A DNA stretch of 64,000 nt from assembly GCA_007751475.1 (NCBI GenBank), contig CP036434.1, positions 992,001-1,056,000 of the forward strand, in the 5' to 3' direction. This DNA is from Saltatorellus ferox (GTDB lineage: Bacteria > Planctomycetota > UBA1135 > GCA-002686595). Positions 36,462-46,597 of this stretch are shown piece by piece (position 1 is the stretch's first letter; every line of letters starts with the position of its first letter). A program made the translations under genes and the position numbers. The notes under the pieces were generated by a model. That model had not been told where the DNA came from. It saw nothing but the letters and a program-made list of their open reading frames with translations, and did not search any database.

Positions 36462-36520
36462 CGTCAGTACCAGCATTGGGACCAGCGTCCGTGCCAGCGT
36501 CAGTACCAGCGCCAGGGTCG
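36462..36520 (+). repeat. Short degenerate tandem repeat (CAGCGTCAGTAC-like)
   Basis: About five imperfect copies of a 12-base unit such as CAGCGTCAGTAC lie immediately after the pseudokinase stop codon. They may be a slippage-prone tract. The remaining 46 bp before the next gene show nothing else. Confidence 0.5.
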
Positions 36521-36566
36521 GGACTTCCGTCGGAACCTACGCGGGCTCCTCTGCGTCGATAGCAGC

Positions 36567-39173
36567 ATGCTCCTCCCCCTCCTGCTCCTGATGGCGATCC
36601 AGACGCCGGACGCCTCCGTTCCCGCGATCTTCGGCGACCCGGGGCGTCCATCGCCCGATGGGCCTCTGCCCGAGAAACACGCGCACGAGGCCGTTCATCT
36701 CGTCTCCATCACGGGGGCGCCGCTCGAGCTGCTGAAGCTTGCGCGTCTCGATCTGGATACGCTCGCGCTGAAGCTCGACGAGGGTGAGGTCAAGGTCCTC
36801 GCGCGGGACCACGAGATCGAGGCAGTTCGTGACCTGGGACTCACGGCGACGGTCGAGATCGAGGACCTGAGCGCTTTCTACGCCAGGCGGCTGACCGCGG
36901 ACGAATCGGGCGCAGGTGCGGCGCGAAGCCGGGCGGCCGGCGGCCCCTACGGTCAATGGTTGAGCCCAGAGTTCGGCCAGGGCAGCATGGGCGGCTACTA
37001 CACCTACGCGGAGATCGTTTCGGTGCTCGACCAGATGGCCGCTGCGTACCCCGCGCTGGTGGCGCCTAAGGTCTCGATCGGCACGTCGCTCGAGGGGCGT
37101 CCGCTCTGGATGGTGAAGCTCTCGGACAACCCGACCGTGGACGAGTCGGAGCCCGAGATGCGCCTCGATGCGCTGCACCACTCACGTGAACCCCAGGGCA
37201 TGCAGGCGACGCTCTACTTCCTCAGCTACCTGCTCGAGGGATACGGAACGGATCCTGTGGCCACCTACCTCCTGAACGAGCGGGAGATCTACGTCGTCCC
37301 CTGCGTCAACCCGGATGGCTACGAGTACAACCGCAGTCAGGCACCCGGCGGCGGGGGGCTCTGGCGTAAGAACCGACGCGACAACGGTGGGTCCTTCGGG
37401 GTCGACCTGAACCGCAACTACTCGTTCCAGTGGGGCGGCGCGGGCTCGAGCGGAACCGCGAGTTCGGAGACGTACCGCGGACCTTCACCCGGATCCGAGC
37501 CCGAGACCCAGGCGATGATGCAGTTCATCTCCTCGCGCAGCTTCGCGACGGCGCTCAGCGTCCACACGTACTCGAACGTCTGGCTTTCGTCCTGGGGCTA
37601 CGTCGCTCAGTACCCGCCCGACTGGCCAGAGATGCAGGAGATCGGCGACCTCGCGTCGGCGGACAACGGCTACACACACGGGCCCGTCTCCATCGTTCTT
37701 TACCTCGCCGATGGCGGGACGGTCGACTACGACTACGGAGTGAACGGCACCTACTCGTGGACACCGGAGATCGGCAGCAGCGCGGATGGTTTTTGGCCCG
37801 CCCGGAATCGAATCCTGCCGCTGGCCGAGGAGAACCTGACCGGTTTCGCGAGCACGGCGCTTGCGGCGGGGACGTGGCTCCGGCCGCTGGGACTCGTCGC
37901 GATCGACGAGGGCGACATGGACGGAACGTTCGAGCCGGGCGAGGACGTCGTGATCGATGCGTTCGTCAGGAACTCGGGGCGCGCGGACTCGGGTCCCGCC
38001 CAGGTCACCATGGTGGTGAACAGTCCCTTCGCCACCGTGACCGATGGCAACTCGATCGTGAGCGCGGCGTCCTTCAGCACCGGACAGAACACGGCTCCGC
38101 TGCGACTGGTGATCGATCCCGCGGCGCCGATGGGCGCGGTTCTGCCCATCGTGGTCACCGTGACGGAAGGGGGTCGGAGCTTCGAACTCAGCGCCGAGAT
38201 CGCGCTGGGTGTCCGGACCCTGGCGGCCTTCGACTTCGAGTCCGGGGGCGCCCAGGGCTGGGCCGTCGGTGCACCGAACGATGCGACGACCGGCGAGTGG
38301 ATAATGGACGATCCGAACGGCACCGCCGCCCAGCCCGAGAACGACCACACGCCCGATCCCGGGAGCCGATGCTGGTTCACGGGACAGGCCACGGTGGGGG
38401 CCTCCTCCGGCGTCAACGACGTGGACGGGGGCAGCACGACGCTCGTCTCTCCAACCTTCGATCTCTCGGGCACGCAGTCCGCGAGCCTGCGCTACGCGCG
38501 CTGGTACTCCAACAGCACCGGCTCCGCGCCCGGCGCCGACGTCTTCCAGGTGGATCTCTCCGACGACGGCGGCGCGTCATGGGTCGCGGCGGACGTCGTC
38601 GGCCCCGCGGGCGCGGGAACGAGCGGCGGCTGGATCGAGGCCGAAGTCGACATCGCGCAGTACGTGTCACTCACCTCGAACGTCCGTGCGCGCTTCATCG
38701 CATCGGACCTGGGAGCGGGTTCGATCGTGGAAGCCGCCATCGACGACGTCGAGATCGTGGTGGTCGACATGCCGACGTGCCCGCAGCCTGTGAACTACTG
38801 CCCGCTCACTCCGAACCAGTGGGCCACAGGCGCCACGATCGCGGCGACCGGCTCCACGGACGTCACGCAGAATGCGCTCACGCTGACGGTCTCGAACGCG
38901 AATCCGAGCGGCTTCGGCCTCTTTTTCTACGGCCAAGGCCGCGCCATGAACCCCGTGGGGAACGGCAACATCTGCATCGCGGGCGCCTTCGCGCGCCTGC
39001 CTGCGGTGATGACGGACGGGACGGGCTTCGGCTCCTACACGCTCGACTTCACGTCGCTGCCGGTCCCGATCCTGAACGGAGAGACGTGGAACTTCCAGTA
39101 CTGGCTGCGCGACGTGGGGGGCGCGGGGTTCAACTTCTCGAACGGCCTGGAGATCGAGTTCTGCCAGCCGTAG
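36567..39173 (+). CDS. Secreted M14 zinc carboxypeptidase with C-terminal module
   Basis: 868 residues; the N-terminus is a short hydrophobic leader (LLPLLLLMAI). The peptidase domain spans about 140-430. ALHHSREP gives H205 and E208, VHTYSN gives H333, and TPEIGSS places the catalytic Glu at E401, the full Zn site of M14. DLNRNY and NPDGYEYNR are also typical. Beta-sandwich domains follow from about 450 (an NEW/CARDB-like stretch GDMDGTFEPGEDVVIDAFVR). The last ~100 residues are the shared C-terminal module (GETWNFQYWLRDVGG). It cleaves C-terminal residues from extracellular peptides. Confidence 0.88.
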   Translation: MLLPLLLLMAIQTPDASVPAIFGDPGRPSPDGPLPEKHAHEAVHLVSITGAPLELLKLARLDLDTLALKLDEGEVKVLARDHEIEAVRDLGLTATVEIEDLSAFYARRLTADESGAGAARSRAAGGPYGQWLSPEFGQGSMGGYYTYAEIVSVLDQMAAAYPALVAPKVSIGTSLEGRPLWMVKLSDNPTVDESEPEMRLDALHHSREPQGMQATLYFLSYLLEGYGTDPVATYLLNEREIYVVPCVNPDGYEYNRSQAPGGGGLWRKNRRDNGGSFGVDLNRNYSFQWGGAGSSGTASSETYRGPSPGSEPETQAMMQFISSRSFATALSVHTYSNVWLSSWGYVAQYPPDWPEMQEIGDLASADNGYTHGPVSIVLYLADGGTVDYDYGVNGTYSWTPEIGSSADGFWPARNRILPLAEENLTGFASTALAAGTWLRPLGLVAIDEGDMDGTFEPGEDVVIDAFVRNSGRADSGPAQVTMVVNSPFATVTDGNSIVSAASFSTGQNTAPLRLVIDPAAPMGAVLPIVVTVTEGGRSFELSAEIALGVRTLAAFDFESGGAQGWAVGAPNDATTGEWIMDDPNGTAAQPENDHTPDPGSRCWFTGQATVGASSGVNDVDGGSTTLVSPTFDLSGTQSASLRYARWYSNSTGSAPGADVFQVDLSDDGGASWVAADVVGPAGAGTSGGWIEAEVDIAQYVSLTSNVRARFIASDLGAGSIVEAAIDDVEIVVVDMPTCPQPVNYCPLTPNQWATGATIAATGSTDVTQNALTLTVSNANPSGFGLFFYGQGRAMNPVGNGNICIAGAFARLPAVMTDGTGFGSYTLDFTSLPVPILNGETWNFQYWLRDVGGAGFNFSNGLEIEFCQP

Positions 39174-39219
39174 CGGGCGCTGACCGCTCGACGGCGCCTG
39201 GCCCGAAAGAAAGGAGAGG

Positions 39220-39717
39220 TCAGGCGCCCAGGCGATCCCAGGCTGCGACCGCGTGGTAGCCCAGCAGCGCGGCGTACATCAGGGCAAGACCGAGCAGGGC
39301 CGGGCGCGTTCCGCGGAAGCGCGCGTGCAGCAGCAGGAACCCCGTGGGGACGGCGGTGAGCGCCAGCTTGGCGCCGATGAACGCGGCGGTCCCGCCGTGC
39401 GTGAGGAACCAGTCCATGATCGGGTTGGCCTCGGTGCCGCCTTGCTCCAGGTGGAGGAGCGTCAGGCCGAGGTCCGCGATCGACGCGACGATCAGCCAGA
39501 GCACGACGGCCGTCTCCATGCGCGTGTAGCGATCCACGTAGACGTGCTGAGCGTCTGCTGCGCGCCGGCCTGCCTCGCGCCGTCGGCCGCGGAGCCAGTA
39601 GCGTGAGAGCATCGGCGTCGGCCGTGAGCGGCGGTCCGTGAAGACGCGTCCGGCGGCGCCAAGTGCGTCTTCGGCAGCGTTCTGGAAACGGGCGGAGGAG
39701 TCAGCGATACCTGGCAT
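39220..39717 (-). CDS. Small membrane protein, DUF5658-like
   Basis: 165 residues. The first 65 residues are basic and hydrophilic. Three hydrophobic helices follow (ETAVVLWLIVASIADLGLTL, GAKLALTAVPTGFLLLHARF, LLGLALMYAALLGYHAV). The motif GGTEANPIMDWFL between helices 1 and 2 is typical of DUF5658 proteins. Function unknown. The gene ends 46 bp from the carboxypeptidase stop, converging with it. Confidence 0.65.
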   Translation of the reverse strand: MPGIADSSARFQNAAEDALGAAGRVFTDRRSRPTPMLSRYWLRGRRREAGRRAADAQHVYVDRYTRMETAVVLWLIVASIADLGLTLLHLEQGGTEANPIMDWFLTHGGTAAFIGAKLALTAVPTGFLLLHARFRGTRPALLGLALMYAALLGYHAVAAWDRLGA

Positions 39718-39770
39718 GGTGCGGGGCCCATCGTACCGGCTCGGTTCTGATCCGTGGAGGGCGCACCCCC

Positions 39771-40277
39771 TCAGGGGATCGACTTTTCCAGCATCGCGAC
39801 TTCGTTTTCGTCGCCGTAGGGGCAGCGCCGGGTCGTCTCCGTGAAGCCGAACCGCTCATGGAAGCGGAGCGAGGGTTCGTTCGGCGGGATCGTATTGACC
39901 TCTGCGCAAAGGACGCTCCGGCCAGCCTCGCTCGCCCGGCGAACCGCTTCGCGGTAAAGGGTCTGTCCGAGCCCCTGGCCACGTGCGCCCGGCCCCAGCG
40001 CGATGCGATCGACGTAGTAGAAGCGCTCGTGCCGATCCTGGAACCAACCGTAGTTCGTGCTCGCGTAGTCGGTGCCTTCGACCAGCAGGATCGCGAACCC
40101 TACGATCTCGCCCCCGAGTTCGACCACCGGCACCCAGTCCGCCTGGCCGATGAGCTTCTCCAGCCTGGGAAGATCGAGCGTGCCGACCTCCGGCACGTTC
40201 GACTGGTTGAGGGCCAGCACGGCCGCGGCGTCTTTCGGGGTGTAATCGCGGATGGAGGGGCCGGTTGCGTCCGTCAT
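39771..40277 (-). CDS. GNAT-family N-acetyltransferase
   Basis: 168 residues from the ATG at 40277. The acetyl-CoA loop is RIALGPGARGQGLGQTLY, and the C-terminal strand FHERFGFTET is the usual motif B. EVGTLDLPRLEKLIG and VPVVELGGEIVGFAILL are the N-terminal strands. It transfers acetyl groups to an amine; the substrate is unknown. It is co-directional with the DUF5658 gene, 53 bp upstream of it. Confidence 0.85.
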   Translation of the reverse strand: MTDATGPSIRDYTPKDAAAVLALNQSNVPEVGTLDLPRLEKLIGQADWVPVVELGGEIVGFAILLVEGTDYASTNYGWFQDRHERFYYVDRIALGPGARGQGLGQTLYREAVRRASEAGRSVLCAEVNTIPPNEPSLRFHERFGFTETTRRCPYGDENEVAMLEKSIP

Positions 40278-40368
40278 GGTGCGGCCGATCATACCGCCGC
40301 GGCGCTCGCTCGCGCCCTGAAGGCTTCCGTTGCGGCGTGGACGGCGATGAACTCCAATAGGCGCAGCC

Positions 40369-41697
40369 ATGGCTTCGAACGCTTCCCTCGTCCTCTTCCG
40401 AATCCTCTTCGGGGCGCTCATGCTGGCCGAGTCGTGGGGGGCGATCGCCACGGGCTGGGTGCATTCGGCGTTCGTCGAGCCGCGGTTCACGTTTCCCGTC
40501 GGTGATCTTGTCGCCTTGCGCGTGCTCTCGGGAGAGTGGATGGTCGGCTACTTCGTCGTCATGGGGCTCGCCGCGCTGGGAGTGATGCTGGGGTGGCGCT
40601 ACCGCTGGACCAGCGTGGCTCTGGCGACGCTCTGGACCGGGGCCTACCTGGGGCAGACGACGCACTACAACAACCACTACTACCTCGCGGTGCTCTTTGC
40701 CTGGGGCATGACGCTGGTGCCGGCGGCGGACCGTGCGTCCCTCGACGTGCGAGCGGGCAGGCGGACCGTGCGCTTCCACGCGGACCCGTGGATCGGCCGG
40801 GCGTTTCGGCTCCAGGTCCTCATCGTCTTCACCTACGCCGCGATCGCGAAGCTCTATCCCGGCTGGTTGAACGGCGACTACCTGAGGGTGAACCTCGGTT
40901 CGAAGGGCGACCGCTGGCCGCTCGGTGCGCTGATCGTCAAGCCGTGGTTCCAGGGCTTCACCGTCTGGGCCGCGCTGATCTTCGACGCTCTGGTGATCCC
41001 GGCGCTCTGGTGGCACCGAACGCGGGCGCTCGGCTTCTTTGGCCTCGTCGCGTTCAACCTCTTCAACAGCGCGGTCTTCCACATCGGCATCTTCCCGTAC
41101 ATGGTGCTGGCGCTCACCGTGTTCTTCTTTTCCGACGAGAGCGTCGAGCGCTTCTTCGCCTGGGTGCCGGGCATGTCGCGGTCTCGCGGCGGGGTGCCGC
41201 CGCCGGAAGCGCCGCCCGCTGGTCAGCCTGCGAAGCCATGGGCGCTCACGGCGCTGGGGCTCTACTTCGTCACGCAGATCGCGCTGCCGCTGCGGCATCA
41301 CCTGATCCCCGGGGATGTCACGTGGACGGAGGAAGGCCATCGCATGAGCTGGCGGATGATGCTGCGCACCAAGTCCGGTCAGCTCTCCCTCGTCGCCATC
41401 GATCCGGTCACAGGAGAGTCTCGTCCCATCGATCAGGGCCAGTACCTCACCGACCGTCAGCGTCAACGCGTGGCGACGAATCCGGAGGTCCTCTACCGAT
41501 TCGTGCAGGACGTCAAGGCCGACCACGAAGCGCGCGGCCTGCCCCGTCCGAAGCTCTACGCGCGCTACAGCGCCTGTTCTCTCAACGGCGGCCCCGGGTG
41601 GCCGCTCTACGACCCGAAGGTCGACCTCGCGACGGTGACGCGGGATCCCTTCGGGCACGACGACTGGATCCTGGAGCCGCCTTCCGATGGCCGATGA
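40369..41697 (+). CDS. HTTM / vitamin K-dependent gamma-carboxylase-like membrane protein
   Basis: 442 residues with about six to eight hydrophobic helices. HYNNHYYLAVLFAW, then FTYAAIAKLYPGWLNGDYLR and FHIGIFPY, match the conserved membrane core of the HTTM domain. The C-terminal soluble part has WTEEGHRMSWRMMLRTKSG, as in VKGC proteins. Human gamma-glutamyl carboxylase uses vitamin K to carboxylate Glu, while bacterial relatives are mostly uncharacterised. It converges with mutS. Confidence 0.8.
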   Translation: MASNASLVLFRILFGALMLAESWGAIATGWVHSAFVEPRFTFPVGDLVALRVLSGEWMVGYFVVMGLAALGVMLGWRYRWTSVALATLWTGAYLGQTTHYNNHYYLAVLFAWGMTLVPAADRASLDVRAGRRTVRFHADPWIGRAFRLQVLIVFTYAAIAKLYPGWLNGDYLRVNLGSKGDRWPLGALIVKPWFQGFTVWAALIFDALVIPALWWHRTRALGFFGLVAFNLFNSAVFHIGIFPYMVLALTVFFFSDESVERFFAWVPGMSRSRGGVPPPEAPPAGQPAKPWALTALGLYFVTQIALPLRHHLIPGDVTWTEEGHRMSWRMMLRTKSGQLSLVAIDPVTGESRPIDQGQYLTDRQRQRVATNPEVLYRFVQDVKADHEARGLPRPKLYARYSACSLNGGPGWPLYDPKVDLATVTRDPFGHDDWILEPPSDGR

Positions 41698-41728
41698 CCG
41701 GCCGGCCGCGAGCTTCTGATTCGGGGCA

Positions 41729-44404
41729 CTAGCGACTGAGTTCCTTGAGCTTGGCGAGGAGCTGGAGAGCTTCCATCGGCGTCGTCGATTCGACGTCGAT
41801 CTCCGCCAGCGTTTTCTCCAGCTGACTCGGCTCGTTGTCGAAGAGGCCGAGCTGCATGCCGGGCGGCAAGAGCGCGGCGTCCGGAACGTGGCGCTTCTGC
41901 AGAATGCGTGCGCCCAGGTCGTCGGAGTCCGTTTCGATGTCTCGCAGGACCTCGCGGGCGCGGCCGATCAGAGCGTCGGGGACGCCCGCGAGGCGCGCGA
42001 CCTGGATGCCGTAGGAGCGGTCCGTGCCGCCCTCGATGATCTGGTGCAGGAACACGATCTCGTCGTCCCACTCGCGCACGGCGACCGACAGATTGTGGAC
42101 GCCGGTGAGCTTGTCCGAGAGTTCGGTGAGCTGGTGGTAGTGCGTGGCGAAGAGCGTGCGCGCACGCACCACGTCGTGCATGTGCTCGACGATCGCCCAG
42201 GCCAGCGCGAGCCCGTCGAAGGTGCTCGTGCCGCGCCCGACCTCGTCGAGCACCACGAGGCTCTTCGTGCTCGCGTTGTTCAGGATGTTCGCGATCTCTA
42301 CCATCTCGACCATGAAGGTCGACGCGCCGCGCGAGAGATCGTCCGCGGAGCCGATGCGCGTGAAGATCCGGTCGCAGACGCCGACCTTCGCGGAGCTCGC
42401 TGGCACGAAGCTGCCGATCTGCGCCAGGAGGACGATCAGCGCCGTCTGGCGGATGTACGTCGACTTACCCGCCATGTTGGGGCCCGTGATGATCCCGACG
42501 CTGCGCTTCTTGCGGTCCAGCGTCGTGTCGTTGGGCACGAAGGTCACGTCCTTCTGCATCGCTTCGATGACCGGGTGGCGACCGTCCTTGATCTCGATCG
42601 TGTCACCCCCGTCCACGGTCGGAGCGCAGTAGCGCTGGGTCGCCGCGGTCTGCGCGAGGCCCGCCAGCACGTCGATCTCCGCCAGCGACCGCGCGGTCCC
42701 GAGGATCCTCGGGATCTCCGCGGCGACCTGGTCCTTCAGCGCGTTGAAGATCTCGTACTCCATGTCCTTTGCGCGCTCTTCGGCGCGCAGGACCTTGTCC
42801 TCGAACTCCTTGAGCTCGGGCGTGATGTAGCGCTCAGCGTTCTTCAGCGTTTGCTTGCGGACGAAGTCCGTGGGCACCTGCTTGACCTGGCCCCGCGGAA
42901 CCTCGAGGTAGTAGCCGAACACCGAGTTGAAGCCGATCTTGAGACCGGGGATCCCGTAGCGCTCGATCGCGTCGCCCTGGAAGCGCGCCATCCACGCCTT
43001 GCCGTCGCCCGCGATCTGCCGCAGCTCGTCGAGATCCGAGCTGATGCCCGCCGCGATCACGCCGCCCTCCTTGATCGTCATCGGCGGCGACTCGACGATC
43101 GTCATGTCGATCGACTCCACGACCTCGGTCAGCGGATCGAGCGCGTCCGAGAGATCGCCGAGCGCCTTCGAATACACGCCAGCGATCTTCGTCCGAAGCG
43201 GCGTGACGATGCGGAGCGATCCGCTCAGTGCGTTCAGGTCCCTGGCGTTCACGCGCCCCGTCGAGAGCTTGGCGACGAGCCGCTCGATATCGAGCACGCC
43301 GTTCAGGAGCGAGCGCACGTCCTCCCGCAGGAACGGTCCGTCCACGAACTCGGCGACGCCGCGCTGGCGGTAGACGATTCGCTCCACGTCGCGCAGCGGG
43401 CTCAACAGCCAGTCGCGCATCATTCGTCCGCCCATCGGCGTCAGGGTCGAGTCGATCGCGTCGAGCAGCGATCCCTCGCGCCGCGCTCCGCGCTGGGTCT
43501 GCGTCAGCTCCAGGCACGAGCGCGTCGCGCGGTCGAGGACGAGGTGCTGGCCCGTGTCGATCTTCTCCAGCCGCAGCAGGTGGTCGCAGCCGCCGCGCTG
43601 GGTCTCGCGCGCGTAGTCGATCGCCGCGCCTGCGGCGCAGACCGCGAGATCCTGGTCGTCGAAGCCGAATCCTTCGAGCGTGCCGACGCGGAACTGATCC
43701 TTGAGAACGCGGAGCGCCGACTCCCGGGAGAAGTGCCACGGCTCGCGCCACGTGATGCGCGGGCCGAGGTCGAGCTGGAGCGCCTCCGCGAGATCCGGAG
43801 CGGTGCGCGGCAGGTCCTCGGGGACGAGCAGTTCGGCCGGAGCGATGCGCGCGATCTCGTCAGTGACGCGAGCGAGGTCGAGGTCCGCGCTCGCTGCGGC
43901 GCGCCCGGTAGAGAGGTCGACGTACGCGACCGAGGCGCGCTTGCCGTCGACCATGAGGGCGGCGAGGTAGTTGCTGCTTCGCGCGTCGAGTTCGTCTTCC
44001 TCGGTGATCGTCCCCGCGGTCACCACGCGAACGATCCCCCGGTCGACGATGCCCTTGGTCGTCCTCGGGTCACTCATCTGCTCGCAGACGGCGACTTTGA
44101 AACCGGCGCGCACGAGCCGCATGAGGTACGGCTCCATCGACTTCACGGGCACGCCCGCCATCGGCATCGCATCGGCGCCCTTCGATCGCGAGGTAAGGGC
44201 AATCCCCAGCTCGCGACTGGCCACCTCGGCGTCCGTGCCGAACAGCTCGTAGAAGTCGCCCATCCGGAAGAAGACGATGGCGTCCCCGGCCTCCTTCTTG
44301 GCCGCGTTGAACTGGTCCATCATCGTGACCTTCGTCTTGCCAGAGCCAGATGGGGAGGTCTGGGGTGAGGGAGTCACGGCGGTTGGGGGCGAAGTGGGGG
44401 GCAT
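41729..44404 (-). CDS. mutS: DNA mismatch repair protein MutS
   Basis: 891 residues. The mismatch-recognition domain opens with DAIVFFRMGDFYELFG, where the F-x-E motif for base stacking is FYE. The ATPase domain has the Walker A loop GPNMAGKST, and VLDEVGRGTSTFDGLA is the Walker B and signature region. ATHYHQLTEL and SYGIQVARLAG follow in the expected order. Length is usual for MutS1. The first ~28 residues (Pro/Thr/Ser-rich) are not conserved, so an ATG near MMDQF might be the real start. It diverges from the PP2C gene with 64 bp between. Confidence 0.95.
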   Translation of the reverse strand: MPPTSPPTAVTPSPQTSPSGSGKTKVTMMDQFNAAKKEAGDAIVFFRMGDFYELFGTDAEVASRELGIALTSRSKGADAMPMAGVPVKSMEPYLMRLVRAGFKVAVCEQMSDPRTTKGIVDRGIVRVVTAGTITEEDELDARSSNYLAALMVDGKRASVAYVDLSTGRAAASADLDLARVTDEIARIAPAELLVPEDLPRTAPDLAEALQLDLGPRITWREPWHFSRESALRVLKDQFRVGTLEGFGFDDQDLAVCAAGAAIDYARETQRGGCDHLLRLEKIDTGQHLVLDRATRSCLELTQTQRGARREGSLLDAIDSTLTPMGGRMMRDWLLSPLRDVERIVYRQRGVAEFVDGPFLREDVRSLLNGVLDIERLVAKLSTGRVNARDLNALSGSLRIVTPLRTKIAGVYSKALGDLSDALDPLTEVVESIDMTIVESPPMTIKEGGVIAAGISSDLDELRQIAGDGKAWMARFQGDAIERYGIPGLKIGFNSVFGYYLEVPRGQVKQVPTDFVRKQTLKNAERYITPELKEFEDKVLRAEERAKDMEYEIFNALKDQVAAEIPRILGTARSLAEIDVLAGLAQTAATQRYCAPTVDGGDTIEIKDGRHPVIEAMQKDVTFVPNDTTLDRKKRSVGIITGPNMAGKSTYIRQTALIVLLAQIGSFVPASSAKVGVCDRIFTRIGSADDLSRGASTFMVEMVEIANILNNASTKSLVVLDEVGRGTSTFDGLALAWAIVEHMHDVVRARTLFATHYHQLTELSDKLTGVHNLSVAVREWDDEIVFLHQIIEGGTDRSYGIQVARLAGVPDALIGRAREVLRDIETDSDDLGARILQKRHVPDAALLPPGMQLGLFDNEPSQLEKTLAEIDVESTTPMEALQLLAKLKELSR

Positions 44405-44468
44405 GGTGGGGCTGGGCGGAGTGCGGACGCTCAGGCGGACAAGCGGTTAGAATACCAGCCACAGCGCC

Positions 44469-45248
44469 ATGAACGACCCCTCGACGCCTTCGATTGCCCT
44501 CTTTGGCCCCTCCCACGTGAAGCCGGGGGAAATTGCGGTGAAGACCGTCGCCGACGGGTCCGCCTGCGCGATCAGCGTGGGCACCGATCTCGCCATCAAG
44601 CGTAAGAAGCCCGAGGCGGCGCCGAACGAGGACGCGCTCTACCTCTTCGATGACGGCGACATCGCGATTCAGATCGTGGCGGACGGTCACTACGGGGTCG
44701 AAGCGAGCCGCGCCTTCGTGGCTTCCCTCGGGGAGATCTACGATCACGCCGGTCCCGGCCTGGAGCCGATCCAGGCGTTCGGAAAGATGGCGCAGGCGTG
44801 GCGCGGCCGCGCCAGCCTGGGGAAGTCACGCTCCACGATTCTGATGGCGGCGCTCGATCGGGCGGCGGGTCGGATCCAGGGCTTCTCGATCGGTGATTCG
44901 GCCCTCTTTCTCGTGGGGCCGGGCGATAGCGTGCAGCGGCTCGACAGCCCGTCGAGGCACTACGCAGCGCCGTGGGATCTCTACAGTCTTGGGGTTCCGC
45001 CTTCGAGCTACTTCGATGCCGCGGTGGCCCGGGGCCAGGTCCTCATCGCCTGCACCGATGGCGTCACCGAGTGTCACTACGGCCATCCAGAGCTCTCGAT
45101 TCAGCCCGAGGACATCGGCGAGATGGTCGCTCGCGTGGGCGCGGACGTCGAAGCGCTGGCCCGTGGGCTGGGGCGCATGGCCCTCAACGGCGTGCGCGAT
45201 CAGCCCGGTGGCGAGGACAACTTCGCGATCACCGTCTCCATCGCATGA
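44469..45248 (+). CDS. PP2C-type (PPM) Ser/Thr protein phosphatase
   Basis: 259 residues, no membrane segment. The metal-binding motifs appear in order: NEDALYLFDD, VADGHYG, GFSIGDSALFLV, CTDGVTE and GGEDNFAITV. It probably dephosphorylates targets of Ser/Thr kinases such as those encoded at 28.8-36.5 kb, though no operon link exists. Its last 20 bases overlap the end of the convergent glycosyltransferase gene. Confidence 0.85.
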   Translation: MNDPSTPSIALFGPSHVKPGEIAVKTVADGSACAISVGTDLAIKRKKPEAAPNEDALYLFDDGDIAIQIVADGHYGVEASRAFVASLGEIYDHAGPGLEPIQAFGKMAQAWRGRASLGKSRSTILMAALDRAAGRIQGFSIGDSALFLVGPGDSVQRLDSPSRHYAAPWDLYSLGVPPSSYFDAAVARGQVLIACTDGVTECHYGHPELSIQPEDIGEMVARVGADVEALARGLGRMALNGVRDQPGGEDNFAITVSIA

Positions 45249-46575
45249 TGCGCAGGACGAGCGCCGCCGCCGCCAGGGTGACGATCGGCTCAATCGGGAA
45301 CCGGTAGCGCTCGAAGACGTGCGTGAGGTAGTACACCGCCGGGAAGAGCAGGAGCGTACCGCGCGGGATCCAGGCGGAGCCGCGCACGGGGCTCTTCCAG
45401 AGGAGGCAGCCCAGGATTCCCAGGACCCCGGCGAGCGCATGGGAGGCGTACTTGATCCAGCCCTGCCAGTCGCGCTTTTGTTCGTTCCCCATCCCGAGGT
45501 AGACCTTCGCGCGGGGGTCAGGACCGATCCAGAAGCGCTGGAAGCGCTCCAGCGTGAGCCCCGCGAAGCGCGCGGGATTCCGCCGTGCCCAGTCCATGGC
45601 GCGATCGCGGCATTCCGCGCTGTAGGCCACCTCGCCGAGTTCGACGTACCTCGCGAACTCGTCCGCGTTGTAGGCGGGATGGAGGTGTCCGTTGAAGGGG
45701 CCGGTGGCGTCGTCGTTGTTTCCGACCATGAACTCGACGCCGAGGTTCGTGCGGATGTTGGGCGAGCCGAGGACGAGGGCGTTGCGGACGGTCCACGGGG
45801 CAGTGATCGCCGCAGCAGCGAGCGCGAACCCGCCGAGTGCTGGGAGCGCACGGCGGACGCAATCCATCGACGTCTGCCGCAGCGCCACGAAGGCTGCGAT
45901 CATGGGAACGAGCGCCAGCGGCGCTGGATTCACGAGCAACACCAGCCCGAAGCGTAGCCCGAGGCCCGCGCCCGTTCGCGCCGAGATGGGCTCGAGTCCG
46001 CGTTCGCAGACCGACTCCGCCAGGTTCGCCAGGAACCAGGTGATCCCCAGCGCGACGAACGTGGAGTCCCAGACGAGCGCGACGGGCAGGTAGGCGGCCA
46101 TCGGATGCAGCGCCCACGCGGCCGCTGCGAGCAACCCGAGCGCTTCTGAGTGCAGAACGCGCCCCAGTCTGAACAGAAAGACGCACGTGAGGGCGGCGCT
46201 CAGCGCCTGGATCAGTGCGAGGGCCACGGCCGTGCTCCAGCTCGGTCCGTCCGTGATGCGCAGGAGCGTCGCCACCAGCATGGGGTAGAGCGGCGCCGCC
46301 CATGCGGTCGGGCCCGACTCCTTCAGGAACGGATCGCGGAAGCCGTCGCCGTCGGCGAGCGACTGCGAGATGGCGCCCTGCTCGTAGCCCCATTCCCAGA
46401 TGAGCGGGCGCGGGTTCTTCTCGGCGACGCGGAAGTTCGTGGCGTCCCCGACGAGCTCGATCATTCCCGTGCGAATCACGAGCGCGACCAACGTGATCAC
46501 CGCAAGCCAGATCCAGCTTCGATCCTTCTTCATCGTGGCGGCGCCTTCGGTGCTATCCTGCAATCCTTCGCTCAT
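45229..46575 (-). CDS. GT39-like membrane glycosyltransferase
   Basis: 448 residues if the ATG at 46575 is used; an ATG at 46533 (MKKDRS) is also plausible. About 9-10 hydrophobic helices are visible. After the first helix, RTGMIELVGDATNFRVAEKN, then AAPLYPMLVATLL, has the loop arrangement of dolichyl-phosphate-mannose-type (PMT/ArnT) transferases. Such enzymes move a sugar from a lipid carrier to protein or lipid outside the membrane. The acceptor is unknown. It follows the APC-EIIA-RCK gene on the same strand with 22 bp between stop and start. Confidence 0.65.
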   Translation of the reverse strand: MSEGLQDSTEGAATMKKDRSWIWLAVITLVALVIRTGMIELVGDATNFRVAEKNPRPLIWEWGYEQGAISQSLADGDGFRDPFLKESGPTAWAAPLYPMLVATLLRITDGPSWSTAVALALIQALSAALTCVFLFRLGRVLHSEALGLLAAAAWALHPMAAYLPVALVWDSTFVALGITWFLANLAESVCERGLEPISARTGAGLGLRFGLVLLVNPAPLALVPMIAAFVALRQTSMDCVRRALPALGGFALAAAAITAPWTVRNALVLGSPNIRTNLGVEFMVGNNDDATGPFNGHLHPAYNADEFARYVELGEVAYSAECRDRAMDWARRNPARFAGLTLERFQRFWIGPDPRAKVYLGMGNEQKRDWQGWIKYASHALAGVLGILGCLLWKSPVRGSAWIPRGTLLLFPAVYYLTHVFERYRFPIEPIVTLAAAALVLRIMRWRR

Positions 46576-46597
46576 CGTCACTGGCGGCAAGCGTCCG

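Noticed and set aside
41888-44368. 826-residue frame antisense to mutS
   Set aside because: The MutS frame is full length with all motifs; the other is an Arg/Asp/His-rich shadow.
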